A DNA stretch of 64,000 nucleotides from CAVWDU01 sp963840725 (lineage in GTDB: Bacteria > Pseudomonadota > Gammaproteobacteria > Pseudomonadales > Halieaceae): assembly GCA_963840725.1 (NCBI GenBank), contig CAWIZY010000022.1, forward strand, positions 1 through 64,000, in the 5' to 3' direction. Position numbers and translations under genes: made by a program. The notes below the pieces were generated by a model. It did no database searches. It was not told where the DNA came from and saw nothing but the letters and a program-made list of their open reading frames with translations. Below, in pieces: positions 16,447 to 25,803 of this stretch (position 1 is its first letter; the number at the start of each line of letters is the position of its first letter).

Positions 16447-17090
16447 GGCTGCTCTCCTGTCTCTTCGACCCGACGTTCGAGTTCGAACAGTGCATCCTGG
16501 CGGGCGCCGGCATACTCCAGCGTCCGTTGTACGGCAGCGACGACCGCCCGGGGCGTAATAGTCGCCCCGGTAAACTGATCGAACGCGCCTCCATCCTTCT
16601 TGACTGCCCAGGCATCGGGGCCCGGATCCTGCAGTGAGCGACCGGTGAAGCCCAGTATCCAGTCCGATTTCTTCAGATCCACCTTGTCACCCAGGCCGGG
16701 CGTCTCGCGGTGATTCAGGGTTCTTACCCCGGCAATAGACCCATCCCGGTTGATCCCGACGATCAGATCGATATCACCGCTGTAACCGTCAGTGGCTGTC
16801 ACCGGCACTATCACGCTGGTCACCTGGCCATTTTGTCGCGCCCGGTAGATCTGCTTGGCTTCGCGCAGTCCCAGTCCCGACGCCTCGGTGACCGGCAGCG
16901 TGTCGTCCAGCATGACGTTGTCGTGTTGTTGCCGCGGTACGATCTGCAGCAGTGCTTTCTCTTCTGCCTGCCGCTGTTGGTCTGCGATGCGCTCTCGCGT
17001 CAGCAGATAGGTGCCGGCGATCAGCAGCGTCGTCGTTACCGCAAACAGGGCCAGGAGCAGCGAGTTGCGCGAGATTGAACGGCCCAGCAT
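16443..17090 (-). CDS. rnfG: Rnf electron transport complex subunit G
   Basis: This FMN-binding periplasmic subunit of 215 residues is anchored by one N-terminal TM (SLLLALFAVTTTLLIAGTYLL). The covalent FMN attachment motif reads FTGATITPRAVV, with the flavinylated Thr in the S/T-G-A-T motif. HRETPGLGDKVDL is another family motif. I chose the start at 17090 because it follows the rnfD stop by one base, has gggGAC upstream and gives the standard N-terminus; an ATG at 17117 would extend it into rnfD. Confidence 0.92.
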   Translation of the reverse strand: MLGRSISRNSLLLALFAVTTTLLIAGTYLLTRERIADQQRQAEEKALLQIVPRQQHDNVMLDDTLPVTEASGLGLREAKQIYRARQNGQVTSVIVPVTATDGYSGDIDLIVGINRDGSIAGVRTLNHRETPGLGDKVDLKKSDWILGFTGRSLQDPGPDAWAVKKDGGAFDQFTGATITPRAVVAAVQRTLEYAGARQDALFELERRVEETGEQP

Positions 17091-17091
17091 A

Positions 17092-18114
17092 TCAGCTGTC
17101 CCCCTGACGATGGCCATAGGTTCGCGGCTGCGTATAGTGGTCTATGAACGGTGCGGCGAAATTCATGATCAAGACAGCAAAAGCGACCGCATCGGGATAG
17201 TTACCCCGCACTCGGATGATGTAGACCAGCACCCCGATCAGTGCGCCATAGACCAGCCGACCGCGCACCGAGACGGCCGAGGTGACCGGATCGGTGACGA
17301 TGAAAAACGCGCCAAACATGGTGGCACCGCTGAACAGGTGGAAGAGCGGCGACCCGCCGCTGGCCGAGCTGCCGCCGTCGTTGAATAAAGCCGCCATCAG
17401 CGCCAGTCCAGCGAGCATTGCCAACGGCGCGTGCCAGCTGAACACCCGCAGGTATAGCAGGGCGGCACCGCCGAGCAGGAATGCCGCATTCACCCACTCC
17501 CAGCCGACGCCGCCCCAGAGACCGAACTGGGGCTCTTGCGACCACAGGTCAGTCACCAGCAGGCTGTCGTTCTGGCGCATCAGATCCAGTGGCGTCGCCA
17601 TGGTAATAGCATCGAAGCTGCCGGGCTGGAAGCACGCTGTGAGCGCTGCCATCAAGCCTGGTGGTTCCGCCAGACCCCGCGGTGGAGCCCAACTGCTCAT
17701 TTGTAGCGGGAATGAAATCAACAGCACAACGTAGCCGACCATCGCCGGGTTGAATGGGTTATAGCCCAGGCCGCCGTAGAGGTGCTTGGCGATCAAAATG
17801 GCCGAGCCAGTCCCCACTGCAACTAGCCACCAGGGCGCATAAGGTGGCAAGGCGATGGCTAGCAGTACGGCAGTGACCAGCGCACTGCAGTCGCGCAGGT
17901 AAAACAGCGGTGGCCGCCGGCGCAGCGCCAGCGCCAGGGTTTCGAAGACGACAGCCAGTATGCCCGCCCAAACGATGTTGACCAGGGTGCCGAAGCCAAA
18001 AAAGAAAGTCAGGGTGGCGACCCCCGGCAGGGTCGCCAGCAGCACATATTGCATCACTCTGGCGGTGCTGAGTGGCCCGTGGGCGTGGGGTGAGGTTACT
18101 CGCAGCAAAGCCAC
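17092..18114 (-). CDS. rnfD: Rnf electron transport complex subunit D
   Basis: This multi-TM subunit of 340 residues carries covalent FMN and belongs to the RnfD/NqrB family. GLGYNPFNPAMVGYVVLLISFP and FFIVTDPVTSAVS are diagnostic; the flavinylated Thr is expected in the SxxTxAT-type stretch around ITMATPLDL. It begins with GTG directly after the shifted rnfC stop (TGA at 18117-18115), so tight coupling to rnfC is expected. The periplasmic segment around residues 190-210 is short. Confidence 0.92.
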   Translation of the reverse strand: MALLRVTSPHAHGPLSTARVMQYVLLATLPGVATLTFFFGFGTLVNIVWAGILAVVFETLALALRRRPPLFYLRDCSALVTAVLLAIALPPYAPWWLVAVGTGSAILIAKHLYGGLGYNPFNPAMVGYVVLLISFPLQMSSWAPPRGLAEPPGLMAALTACFQPGSFDAITMATPLDLMRQNDSLLVTDLWSQEPQFGLWGGVGWEWVNAAFLLGGAALLYLRVFSWHAPLAMLAGLALMAALFNDGGSSASGGSPLFHLFSGATMFGAFFIVTDPVTSAVSVRGRLVYGALIGVLVYIIRVRGNYPDAVAFAVLIMNFAAPFIDHYTQPRTYGHRQGDS

Positions 18115-20150
18115 TCAGGTTACCTCCAGCTGTTGCAGCTGTTCGGTGGCCGTCGCTACCTTCTCTTCCAGTCGGGTGACTGTCGCCTCCAGGGCCTCGA
18201 CAATTTTGTCTTCTTCGCCCGCGGCCCGACTGGTCGCCAGTCGGGTGCGCGACTTTTCCAGGCGTTGCTCCAGTTTAGCCAATTGCATACGGGCTTTTTC
18301 TCCCGGGTCGAGAGAGGCCTCTGCGGCCCTGTCTGCCATCGCTTTAGCGATGGCCTGACGGGCCGGGTCAGCGCTGTCTTTCGCAATGTCGACGGCGGAC
18401 GATCCCCGCCAGATTGCTGATAGACCACCAGGGCCTGCCGGGCAGTCTCCAGTTTGGCGCGGGTCTTCTCCACCCCGGTCTGCAGGGCCGCGATCGTATC
18501 TGCGCCTTCCGTACGCGCTATTTCCAGTCGTTCCGTGGCCTTTGCCAGGCGTTTTTCCGTGCTGGCGACAGTCTGTTCCAGTGTGTGGAGTTGGTCGCTG
18601 TCGGCATTCGTCGAGGCAGATGCCAGTGCGGCTTTCTTGGCCTGGGCACGCTCTATAGCCGCCTGGATCGGGTCCTCTGCTGCAGCGCCCTGGTTCGCCT
18701 GCTCCCGCGAGCGGCTTTCGGCCGCTTTCTTGCGTGCCAGTCGCTTGGCTTCCTTTTCTGCCGCCTGGCGGTCCAGCCGTTGCTGGCGGGCCTCAAATCG
18801 CAACCTTGAATGTTCTGCCTTTTCGTTGTCCACACGAATTTGCAGAATCTCAGCTTTCGAGGCGCGGTAATATTGCACCAGCGGGATGTTGCTGGGGCAC
18901 ACCCAGGAACAGGCGCCGCACTCGATGCAATCGAACAGATTGTGTTCTTCCAGTTTTTCGTATTCTTTGCCCTGGGCAAACCAGAACAGCTGCTGTGGCA
19001 GCAGACTGGCGGGACAAACCTCTGCGCACATACCGCAGCGGATACAGGCCTGCGGCGGCGGTGGTGCCGGCAGTTCGCTGACGCTTGGCGCCAGCAGGCA
19101 ATTGGTGGTCTTGACTACGGGCACCTGCAGGTCAGGTGCTGTGACGCCCATCATCGGCCCGCCCATAATCAGACGATTGTTTCGATCAGGTGCGTAGCCA
19201 GCCTGGGCTAGCAGGTAGGCCATGGGTGTACCCAGCAAGACCTCATAGTTGCCCGGTCGGGCTACCGCTTCGCCGGTGACTGTCGTGAGGCGGGAAATCA
19301 GTGGTCGACCCAATACGACGGCGTCGTGAATGGCCACCGCAGTGCCGAGGTTCTGGCACAGTATACCAATGTCGGCGGGCAAGCCGCCGCTGGGAACCTG
19401 TTTCCCAGTGAGTATCTCGATCAGCTGTTTTTCGCCACCAGAGGGATATTTAGTCGGAAACTCGACGACTTCGATGGATGTGCCCGCCGTCGCTGCGCGC
19501 ACGGCGGCGAGGGCCTCTGGCTTGTTGTCTTCTATGCCGATCAGTGTTTCCCCGGGGTTGACCAGATATTGCAGGATCAGGGTTCCCGCGACGATAAGGT
19601 CTGCGCGCTCCCTCATCAGCCGGTCATCTGCTGTGATGTAGGGCTCACACTCAGTGCCGTTCAGGATCAGGCTATGGATTGGCCTACCAGCCCGAGGTGA
19701 CACCTTGACCGCAGTGGGGAAACCCGCCCCACCCAGGCCGGCGATACCGGCGCTGCGAATTCGCTCTATCAGCACAGCGGGTTCTGCCTGGCGGTAGTCG
19801 GGTACGCCGGCGTGGTCTATCCAGCGGTCTCGACCGTCAGTGTCGATCACGATACACAGGGCGCTGAGACCGGATGGGTGGGCGACCTGCCGCTCCTCAA
19901 TGGCAGCGACCCGGCCCGAACTGGGCGCGTGCACTGCGGCGCTGATCAGTCCCCTGGCAGCGGCAACCATCTGCCCCTTGAGCACGTCTTCGCCCACCTG
20001 GACCACCGGGGTCGCCGGTGCCCCGATATGTTGTCCCAGCGGCAGAATCAGCTGTGGGGGTATCCCAGCAGACACAATGGGTGCATCCGCAGAGGGATGC
20101 TTGTGCTCAGGTGGATGTATACCCCCGTGAAAATCGAACAGTTTTCTCAT
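18115..20150 (-). CDS. rnfC: Rnf complex subunit C (coiled-coil tail frameshifted)
   Basis: This peripheral subunit takes NADH electrons. Residues 1-440 hold the N-terminal barrel, the NADH/FMN region (GLGGAGFPTAVK, EPYITADDRLMRE), and two 4Fe-4S motifs, CIRCGMCAEVCP (about 370) and CIECGACSWVCP (about 410). A charged Ala/Lys/Glu coiled coil follows, as in many gammaproteobacterial RnfC proteins. At the G4 run (18404-18407 on +) the frame changes. As sequenced, the protein ends at 18156 with an Arg/Trp-rich tail. A one-base insertion would continue the coiled coil (AVDIAKDSADPARQAIAKAM) to a TGA at 18115 that abuts the rnfD start. That join, and its echo of the earlier DPIQAAIERA repeat, make the shifted frame look like the true one. 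Confidence 0.85.
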
Positions 20151-20758
20151 GCGGCTTCTGTCCGCGACGCGTCGGACACGATGATATCTTGTCGGCGGCT
20201 GTTGGGGTCGGGTAGCTGCCAGTGCCAGGTCTGCAAGGACTCCTGCTGGGGGATCATGTCAATGCAGTCAACCGGGCAGGGTTCCACACACAAATCACAG
20301 CCGGTGCACTCGCTGACGATCACCGTATGCATTTGTTTTGCGGCACCGAGGATGGCATCTACGGGACAGGCCTGAATGCACTTGGTGCAACCAATGCATT
20401 CTGCTTCGCGAATAAAAGCGACAGCGGTCACGGACTCCTCGCCGTGAGCCTCATCAAGGGGCATCACTTCCACATCCAGCAGGTCTGCGAGGGCTTGAAT
20501 GCCTGCTTCACCGCCAGGGGGGCACTTGTTGATTGCTTCACCGTTAGCGATGGCCTCTGCATAGGGGCGACAGCCGGGGAACCCACATTGTCCACACTGA
20601 GTTTGTGGCAGAATTTCGTTTATCTGATCGGCAATCGGGTTGCCCTCGGTTTTGAACTGCACTGCAGCAAACCCGAGCAGGCCGCCAAAAGCGGCACCCA
20701 GGCCGACCAGCGCCAACAGGGCGGCAAAGAGCGGGTAGTTGGCAATCAGATCGATCAT
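20147..20758 (-). CDS. rnfB: Rnf electron transport complex subunit B
   Basis: This 203-residue ferredoxin-like subunit has one N-terminal TM (LFAALLALVGLGAAFGGLLGFAA). It then carries the Fe4S domain CGQCGFPGC...C and two 4Fe-4S clusters, CIGCTKCIQACPVDAI and CTGCDLCVEPCPVDCI. Length and order match the family. Its stop overlaps the rnfC ATG as ATGA, and it begins 6 bp after rnfA. It relays electrons between ferredoxin and the membrane part of Rnf. Confidence 0.94.
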   Translation of the reverse strand: MIDLIANYPLFAALLALVGLGAAFGGLLGFAAVQFKTEGNPIADQINEILPQTQCGQCGFPGCRPYAEAIANGEAINKCPPGGEAGIQALADLLDVEVMPLDEAHGEESVTAVAFIREAECIGCTKCIQACPVDAILGAAKQMHTVIVSECTGCDLCVEPCPVDCIDMIPQQESLQTWHWQLPDPNSRRQDIIVSDASRTEAA

Positions 20759-20764
20759 GCAGCG

Positions 20765-21343
20765 CTATACCAGTCCGGCGAAACCCATAAAGGCCAACGA
20801 CATCAACCCAGCCGTTACCATGCCGACTGCGGCGCCCTTGAAGGGCTCCGGCACATCGGCCACATTGAGTCGCTCGCGCATTGCGGCGAACAGAATCAGC
20901 ACCAGGGAGAATCCAACTGCGGCGCCGAAACCATAAAAGAGCGACTGCATGAAGTTGTGATCTTTGTTGATGTTCAGCAGGGCGACGCCGAGCACCGCAC
21001 AGTTTGTGGTGATCAAGGGCAGGTAGACGCCGAGCACCCGGTGCAGCAAGGGGCTGTTTTTGCGGACGAACATCTCAGTGAATTGCACGACCACAGCAAT
21101 TACCAGGATGAACGAAATGGTTTTCAGATACTCCAGGCCCAGCGGCTGCAATAAAAAATTGTAGGTGAGGTTACTGCAGGCGGAGGCCAGAGTGAGCACG
21201 AAGGTGGTAGCCATGGACATGCCCATGGCGGTCTCCAGTTTGTTGGAGACACCCATAAACGGGCACAGTCCGAGGAACTGAACCAGAACGAAGTTGTTGA
21301 CCAGAATCGCCCCAATCAACAGGATGGAATAATCGGCGATCAT
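20765..21343 (-). CDS. rnfA: Rnf electron transport complex subunit A
   Basis: This 192-residue protein has six TMs, with NNFVLVQFLGLCPFMGVSN in the first half and LPLITTNCAVLGVALL in the second. These inverted half-helices each carry a Cys that holds the intramembrane iron-sulfur centre with RnfE. It is the first gene of the rnfABCDGE operon and starts 52 bp after the metG stop on the same strand, so readthrough from metG is possible. Confidence 0.94.
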   Translation of the reverse strand: MIADYSILLIGAILVNNFVLVQFLGLCPFMGVSNKLETAMGMSMATTFVLTLASACSNLTYNFLLQPLGLEYLKTISFILVIAVVVQFTEMFVRKNSPLLHRVLGVYLPLITTNCAVLGVALLNINKDHNFMQSLFYGFGAAVGFSLVLILFAAMRERLNVADVPEPFKGAAVGMVTAGLMSLAFMGFAGLV

Positions 21344-21395
21344 TTTGTCTCTCTTCGAGCCTGGCCGCTGGGACCGAGACCCGGGGGTTGCCTGC

Positions 21396-23462
21396 TCACT
21401 TTACTTGCATGCCGGGTCTGGCTCCTGAGTGGGGCTCCAGCAGGTAGAGTTCCTCACCACCGGGACCGGCCATTAGCACCATGCCTTCCGAGGTGCCAAA
21501 GCGCATTTTGCGCGGTGCCAGGTTGGCCACCATGATAGTCATTTTACCAGTCAAATCCTCGGGCCGGTAGGCGCTCTTGATGCCGGCGAATACCTGCTTG
21601 CGCTGATCGCCGAGATCCACGGTAAGTTGCAGCAGCTTGTCGGCGCCCGCTACCGCCTCGGCCGCAACGATTTCGACCACCCGCAGGTCGATCTTGGCAA
21701 AATCATCAAACGCGATGGTGGGTCCCAACGGGGCAGGCCGGTCATCAGCTATTGCGCTGGCAGCGGTTTTTTCTGGGGCCGCGGCTGCCGTGGGTGTAGC
21801 CGCTGTGGCCGCTTGCTCCTCGCGACTGGCCGCCAGCATCGTTTCGACGGATTGAGCTTCGATCCGGGTCAGAAGCGGTGCAAATTTTTGCAGGTTATGG
21901 TCCAGCAAGGGTTCCTCGAGGGCCGTCCAGTCCAGCGAACACTGCAAAAAAGCTTCTGCTTTCTCCGCCATGGCCGGCAACACCGGTTTTAAGTACGTCA
22001 TCAATATACGGAACAGATTAATACCCACTGAGCAAACCGCATGAACCTCTGCCTCACGTCCGGGCTCGCGAGCGAGTACCCATGGCTTGTGCTCATCGAT
22101 GTACTGGTTCGCCCGATCCGCAAGCGCCACGATCTCTCGCATTGCCTTGTTAAACTCGCGGGATTCATAGAGGGCGCCAATGAGTTCGCCCGCCGCAATA
22201 AACTCCGTTACGAGCTCGGATTCTGTGCAATCCGCCGCCAGACGATTGTCAAATCCCTTGCGCAGGAAACCGGCACAGCGACTGGCAATGTTGACGATTT
22301 TGCCAACGACATCGGCGTTAACCCGCTGGATAAAATCCTCCAGGTTCAGGTCGATATCGTCGACCCCGGCACTGAGCTTGGCGGCGAAATAGTAGCGTAA
22401 ACACTCCGGGTCAAGATGTTCCAGATAGGTGCTGGCCTTGATGAAAGTGCCGCGGCTCTTGGACATTTTAGTGCCATTGACGGTGAGAAAACCGTGGGCA
22501 TAGATCGCCGTAGGCGTGCGCAGTTGAGCAGATTGCAGCATGGCCGGCCAGAATAAGCCGTGGAAATTGATAATATCCTTGCCGATGAAGTGGTAAAGCT
22601 CGGCAGTGGAACCGGGCTCCCAGTAGGCGCTGAAATCGAGCCCCTCGCGGACACAGTACTGTTCAAAGCTGGCCATGTAGCCTATGGGCGCGTCCAGCCA
22701 GACGTAGAAATACTTGCCCGGGGCGTCCGGGATTTCAAAGCCGAAATAGGGCGCATCACGGCTGATATCCCATTCCTGCAGACCGGCATCCAGCCACTCG
22801 CGTAACTTATTGGCGACCTGTGGCTGCAGGGTGCCGGAGTCTATCCACTCGCGCAGCATGGCCTCGAACTCGGGGAGACGAAAGAAGTAGTGGGTCGACT
22901 CGCGCTGTTCAGGGGTGGCCCCGGAGATTGCGGATACCGGGTCAATCAGGTCAGCGGGACTGTAGGTGGCGCCACAGGCCTCGCAATTGTCACCGTACTG
23001 ATCGGCCGTCTTGCAGCGCGGGCAGGTGCCACGGATGAAACGGTCGGCCAGAAAGAGCTGCTTCTCGGGATCAAAGGCCTGGACGATACTGCGGCTTGCA
23101 ATGTGGTCGTTGGCCACCAGGCGGCGGTAGATTTCCTCACACCAGCGGCGGTTTTCTTCAGAGTGCGTGGAGTGGAAGTTGTCGAAGGAGATGAGAAATC
23201 CGGCCGCGTCCTGCTGATGCTCCTGCTTGACCACAGCGATTTGCTCTTCAGGGCTGATTCCCAGCTGCTCAGCAGTCAGCATGATGGCCGTACCGTGGGC
23301 ATCGTCGGCACAGACATAGACGCAGTGTTGCCCCCGGGATCGCTGAAAGCGCACCCAGATATCCGTCTGAATCATCTCCAGTAGGTGCCCGAGGTGCAGC
23401 GAGCCGTTGGCATAGGGCAATGCGCTGGTAACCAGGATGTCTCTCGGCGCTTGGTCTGCCAT
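21396..23462 (-). CDS. metG: Methionine-tRNA ligase
   Basis: This 688-residue class I aminoacyl-tRNA synthetase has the HIGH equivalent as LGHL within SALPYANGSLHLGHLLEMI. The zinc knuckle follows as CPRCKTADQYGDNCEACG, and the KMSKS loop as NGTKMSKSRGTF. An anticodon-binding helical domain follows, then a C-terminal EMAP/Trbp111-type domain (about 585-688) after a low-complexity Ala/Thr linker. The length is normal for the dimeric long form. It is divergent from mrp with a 174-bp intergenic region. Confidence 0.96.
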   Translation of the reverse strand: MADQAPRDILVTSALPYANGSLHLGHLLEMIQTDIWVRFQRSRGQHCVYVCADDAHGTAIMLTAEQLGISPEEQIAVVKQEHQQDAAGFLISFDNFHSTHSEENRRWCEEIYRRLVANDHIASRSIVQAFDPEKQLFLADRFIRGTCPRCKTADQYGDNCEACGATYSPADLIDPVSAISGATPEQRESTHYFFRLPEFEAMLREWIDSGTLQPQVANKLREWLDAGLQEWDISRDAPYFGFEIPDAPGKYFYVWLDAPIGYMASFEQYCVREGLDFSAYWEPGSTAELYHFIGKDIINFHGLFWPAMLQSAQLRTPTAIYAHGFLTVNGTKMSKSRGTFIKASTYLEHLDPECLRYYFAAKLSAGVDDIDLNLEDFIQRVNADVVGKIVNIASRCAGFLRKGFDNRLAADCTESELVTEFIAAGELIGALYESREFNKAMREIVALADRANQYIDEHKPWVLAREPGREAEVHAVCSVGINLFRILMTYLKPVLPAMAEKAEAFLQCSLDWTALEEPLLDHNLQKFAPLLTRIEAQSVETMLAASREEQAATAATPTAAAAPEKTAASAIADDRPAPLGPTIAFDDFAKIDLRVVEIVAAEAVAGADKLLQLTVDLGDQRKQVFAGIKSAYRPEDLTGKMTIMVANLAPRKMRFGTSEGMVLMAGPGGEELYLLEPHSGARPGMQVK

Positions 23463-23636
23463 GATTGGACCGTCGTTGCTAGGGGAAAAAGGGCGCTACT
23501 ATAGCCTGTTTGATGGCTGTTTTCATCTCCGGCGAGCATTGTTGAAGTCAGGCGATATCCTTATACTAAGCGGGTTCGGCCGGGCCGGGCAGCAGCCGGT
23601 CCCCGATCCCCGCCATGCGCTAAATCACGGATACCT

Positions 23637-24452
23637 ATGAAAGACATCAAGCATATTGTCGCCGTCGCCTCGGGCAAGGGCGGTGTGGGAAAATCCACGA
23701 CTGCGGTGAATCTTGCTTTGGCTCTGTCGGCCTCGGGTGCGGCAGTTGGGCTGCTGGATGCCGATATCTATGGGCCGAGCCAGCAGACAATGCTGGGCGT
23801 TGCCGATGGAGTGCGTCCGGGCCAACAGGATGGTCAGTTTCTTCTGCCGGTGCCTGCCCACGGACTGAAAACGATGTCGATGGGCTACCTGGTCAATGAC
23901 CGGACGCCGATGGTCTGGCGCGGGCCGATGGCCGGGGGAGCACTGGCGCAAATGCTGGAGCAGACCCTCTGGGGCGAGCTGGATTTTCTGATTATCGACA
24001 TGCCACCAGGCACCGGCGATATTCAGCTGACCCTGTCGCAGAAAGCATCTGTTGCCGGCGCCGTGATCGTCACTACCCCCCAGGATATTGCGCTGCAGGA
24101 TGCAAAGAAAGGGATTGAAATGTTTCGCAAGGTCGACGTCCCCATCCTGGGGGTGATCGAGAACATGGCCGTGCACGTTTGTTCCGAGTGCGGTCACGCT
24201 GAGCACATTTTCGGTGATCGGGGTGGCGAACGCATTGCGGCGCAATATGGTGTACCCCTGCTGGCCAGTTTACCGCTGTCGCTGGCTATTCGCGAACAGA
24301 CTGACGCCGGCACACCTACCGTAATCGCTGACCCGGACTCGTCAGCCAGCGATCTTTACCGGGCCGCTGCCGCCGCAATCCAGGCGCAGCTCGACAATCG
24401 CCCGGATGCTGCCGTGCAGGTCTTTCCCAATATTCAGGTGAGCGATGACTGA
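23637..24452 (+). CDS. apbC: Iron-sulfur carrier P-loop ATPase (Mrp/ApbC)
   Basis: This 271-residue MinD-like ATPase loads or carries 4Fe-4S clusters. The deviant Walker A is ASGKGGVGKST near the N-terminus, Walker B is FLIIDMPPGTGD, and the cluster-binding CxxC is CSECGH (about residues 182-187). It lacks the N-terminal MIP18/DUF59 domain of longer ApbC proteins, so it is the short form. It is divergent from metG and 9 bp upstream of dcd, the standard order in gammaproteobacteria. Confidence 0.9.
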   Translation: MKDIKHIVAVASGKGGVGKSTTAVNLALALSASGAAVGLLDADIYGPSQQTMLGVADGVRPGQQDGQFLLPVPAHGLKTMSMGYLVNDRTPMVWRGPMAGGALAQMLEQTLWGELDFLIIDMPPGTGDIQLTLSQKASVAGAVIVTTPQDIALQDAKKGIEMFRKVDVPILGVIENMAVHVCSECGHAEHIFGDRGGERIAAQYGVPLLASLPLSLAIREQTDAGTPTVIADPDSSASDLYRAAAAAIQAQLDNRPDAAVQVFPNIQVSDD

Positions 24453-24461
24453 GGCGCAGCG

Positions 24462-25028
24462 ATGAGCATTAAATCTGACAGCTGGATACGACGCATGGCT
24501 CATGAGCACGGCATGATCGAGCCTTTCGAGCCTGTACAGGTTCGATCCAGCGAGGGTAATCGGCTGATTTCCTACGGCACTTCAAGCTATGGATATGACG
24601 TTCGCTGTTCGCGAGAATTCAAGGTGTTTACCAACATCAATTCGGCCACAGTGGATCCCAAGAACTTTGACGAAGGCAGTTTTGTCGATGTCACTAACGA
24701 TGTCTGTGTAATACCGCCGAATTCCTTCGCGCTCGCCAGCACGGTCGAATATTTCCGGATTCCGCGCAACGTGCTGACGATTTGTTTAGGTAAATCGACT
24801 TACGCGCGCTGTGGGATAATTGTGAACGTGACTCCGCTGGAACCCGAGTGGGAGGGCCACGTCACCCTCGAGTTTTCTAACACTACCACGCTCCCGGCCA
24901 AGATCTACGCCAATGAAGGTGTCGCGCAGATGCTGTTCTTTGAGTCGGACGAGGTTTGTGAGACCAGTTACAAGGATCGTGGCGGGAAGTATCAGGGCCA
25001 GCGTGGAGTGACCTTGCCCAAGGCGTGA
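24462..25028 (+). CDS. dcd: dCTP deaminase
   Basis: This 188-residue trimeric enzyme deaminates dCTP to dUTP for thymidylate synthesis. Family features are SYGTSSYGYDVRCS near the start, CLGKSTYARCGIIVNVTPLEPEWEGHVTLEFSNT spanning the active site with its catalytic Glu, and the C-terminal GKYQGQRGVTLPKA that closes over the triphosphate. Length is exactly typical. It ends 7 bp from the convergent DUF3108 gene. Confidence 0.95.
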   Translation: MSIKSDSWIRRMAHEHGMIEPFEPVQVRSSEGNRLISYGTSSYGYDVRCSREFKVFTNINSATVDPKNFDEGSFVDVTNDVCVIPPNSFALASTVEYFRIPRNVLTICLGKSTYARCGIIVNVTPLEPEWEGHVTLEFSNTTTLPAKIYANEGVAQMLFFESDEVCETSYKDRGGKYQGQRGVTLPKA

Positions 25029-25035
25029 ACGCGGC

Positions 25036-25803
25036 CTATCTGGCGGCGTTTGGCTTGACGGGTACACCGTCAATAACAGCGCCGGTGAGCACAGCTTCAA
25101 CGGGTTTACCATCCTCCACGTGCACTGTTTTTACCATCATATAGTCCCAGGCTGGAGCGATCCAGGTATCAGATGTACGGTCGGGGTCCTTGTGAGGACG
25201 CTCGAAGTGCAGGGTGTTGACCGGCCCCAGGGGTGTGTCAATGGTCTCTTCACCCACGTAGACGAATTGGTAGTCCTTCACCCGCTTGCCGTCCGCGACC
25301 CTGAAGCTGATGTCTTCACGTGGGGTGGGGTCGTTGAGGAGGTTCAGCCGCAGCTGCTCCTGCTGGCTCATTCTATCAAGGGTATTTGCTGTATACGGTA
25401 GTTCGTACCACTGGTCTTTGTAGAGGCTGCGTATGGTGTCTGACCCCGGGGTGAAGTGTACCTCCCGACGCCGGTTGTTCAAGCCGGTGCCCTGATGTAT
25501 GTACGATCGCGGCACTACCCGGCTCCCCTCAACGACGAAAACACTGACTTCCTGCACGCCTGCGACGAGTATCTTGCCGGCATTAGTGAGGGTGTAGCGG
25601 TTATTGCCCTCAAGCTTCAGCTCGCGGTCGAGACTGAGCTTCATGCCGCGGTAACTGGTCTGGTACTGGGCGCTGTAGGGTCTCAGGGTGGCGAGTTCCC
25701 GATCATCTTTCGGCTGGGCGAGGGCTGCTGCTGGCACCAGAGACCCGCAGAGCAGGGCGACGCCGACAGCGAGCGAAAAGCTACTGGTGGACGCCGGGCA
25801 CAT
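25036..25803 (-). CDS. DUF3108 periplasmic protein
   Basis: This exported protein of about 255 residues has an N-terminal signal (SFSLAVGVALLCGSLVPAAALA then QPKDD) and a DUF3108 beta-rich domain. Markers are AQYQTSYRGMKLSLDRELKLEGNNRYTL cut into strands, with YVGEETIDTPLGPVNTLHFER near the end. No activity is established for the family; members sit beside purN and purM in many gammaproteobacteria, as here. The start at 25803 overlaps the purN end by 23 bp; an ATG at 25836 would extend the signal's n-region. Confidence 0.8.
   Translation of the reverse strand: MCPASTSSFSLAVGVALLCGSLVPAAALAQPKDDRELATLRPYSAQYQTSYRGMKLSLDRELKLEGNNRYTLTNAGKILVAGVQEVSVFVVEGSRVVPRSYIHQGTGLNNRRREVHFTPGSDTIRSLYKDQWYELPYTANTLDRMSQQEQLRLNLLNDPTPREDISFRVADGKRVKDYQFVYVGEETIDTPLGPVNTLHFERPHKDPDRTSDTWIAPAWDYMMVKTVHVEDGKPVEAVLTGAVIDGVPVKPNAAR

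Noticed and set aside
18401..18410. Programmed -1 frameshift in rnfC
   Set aside because: There is no X-XXY-YYZ slippery heptamer or clear downstream structure, so a base deletion or sequence error is more likely.
20222..21154. 310-codon open frame on + across rnfB and rnfA
   Set aside because: It is antisense to two clear Rnf genes, spans their junction, and has no domain-like sequence.
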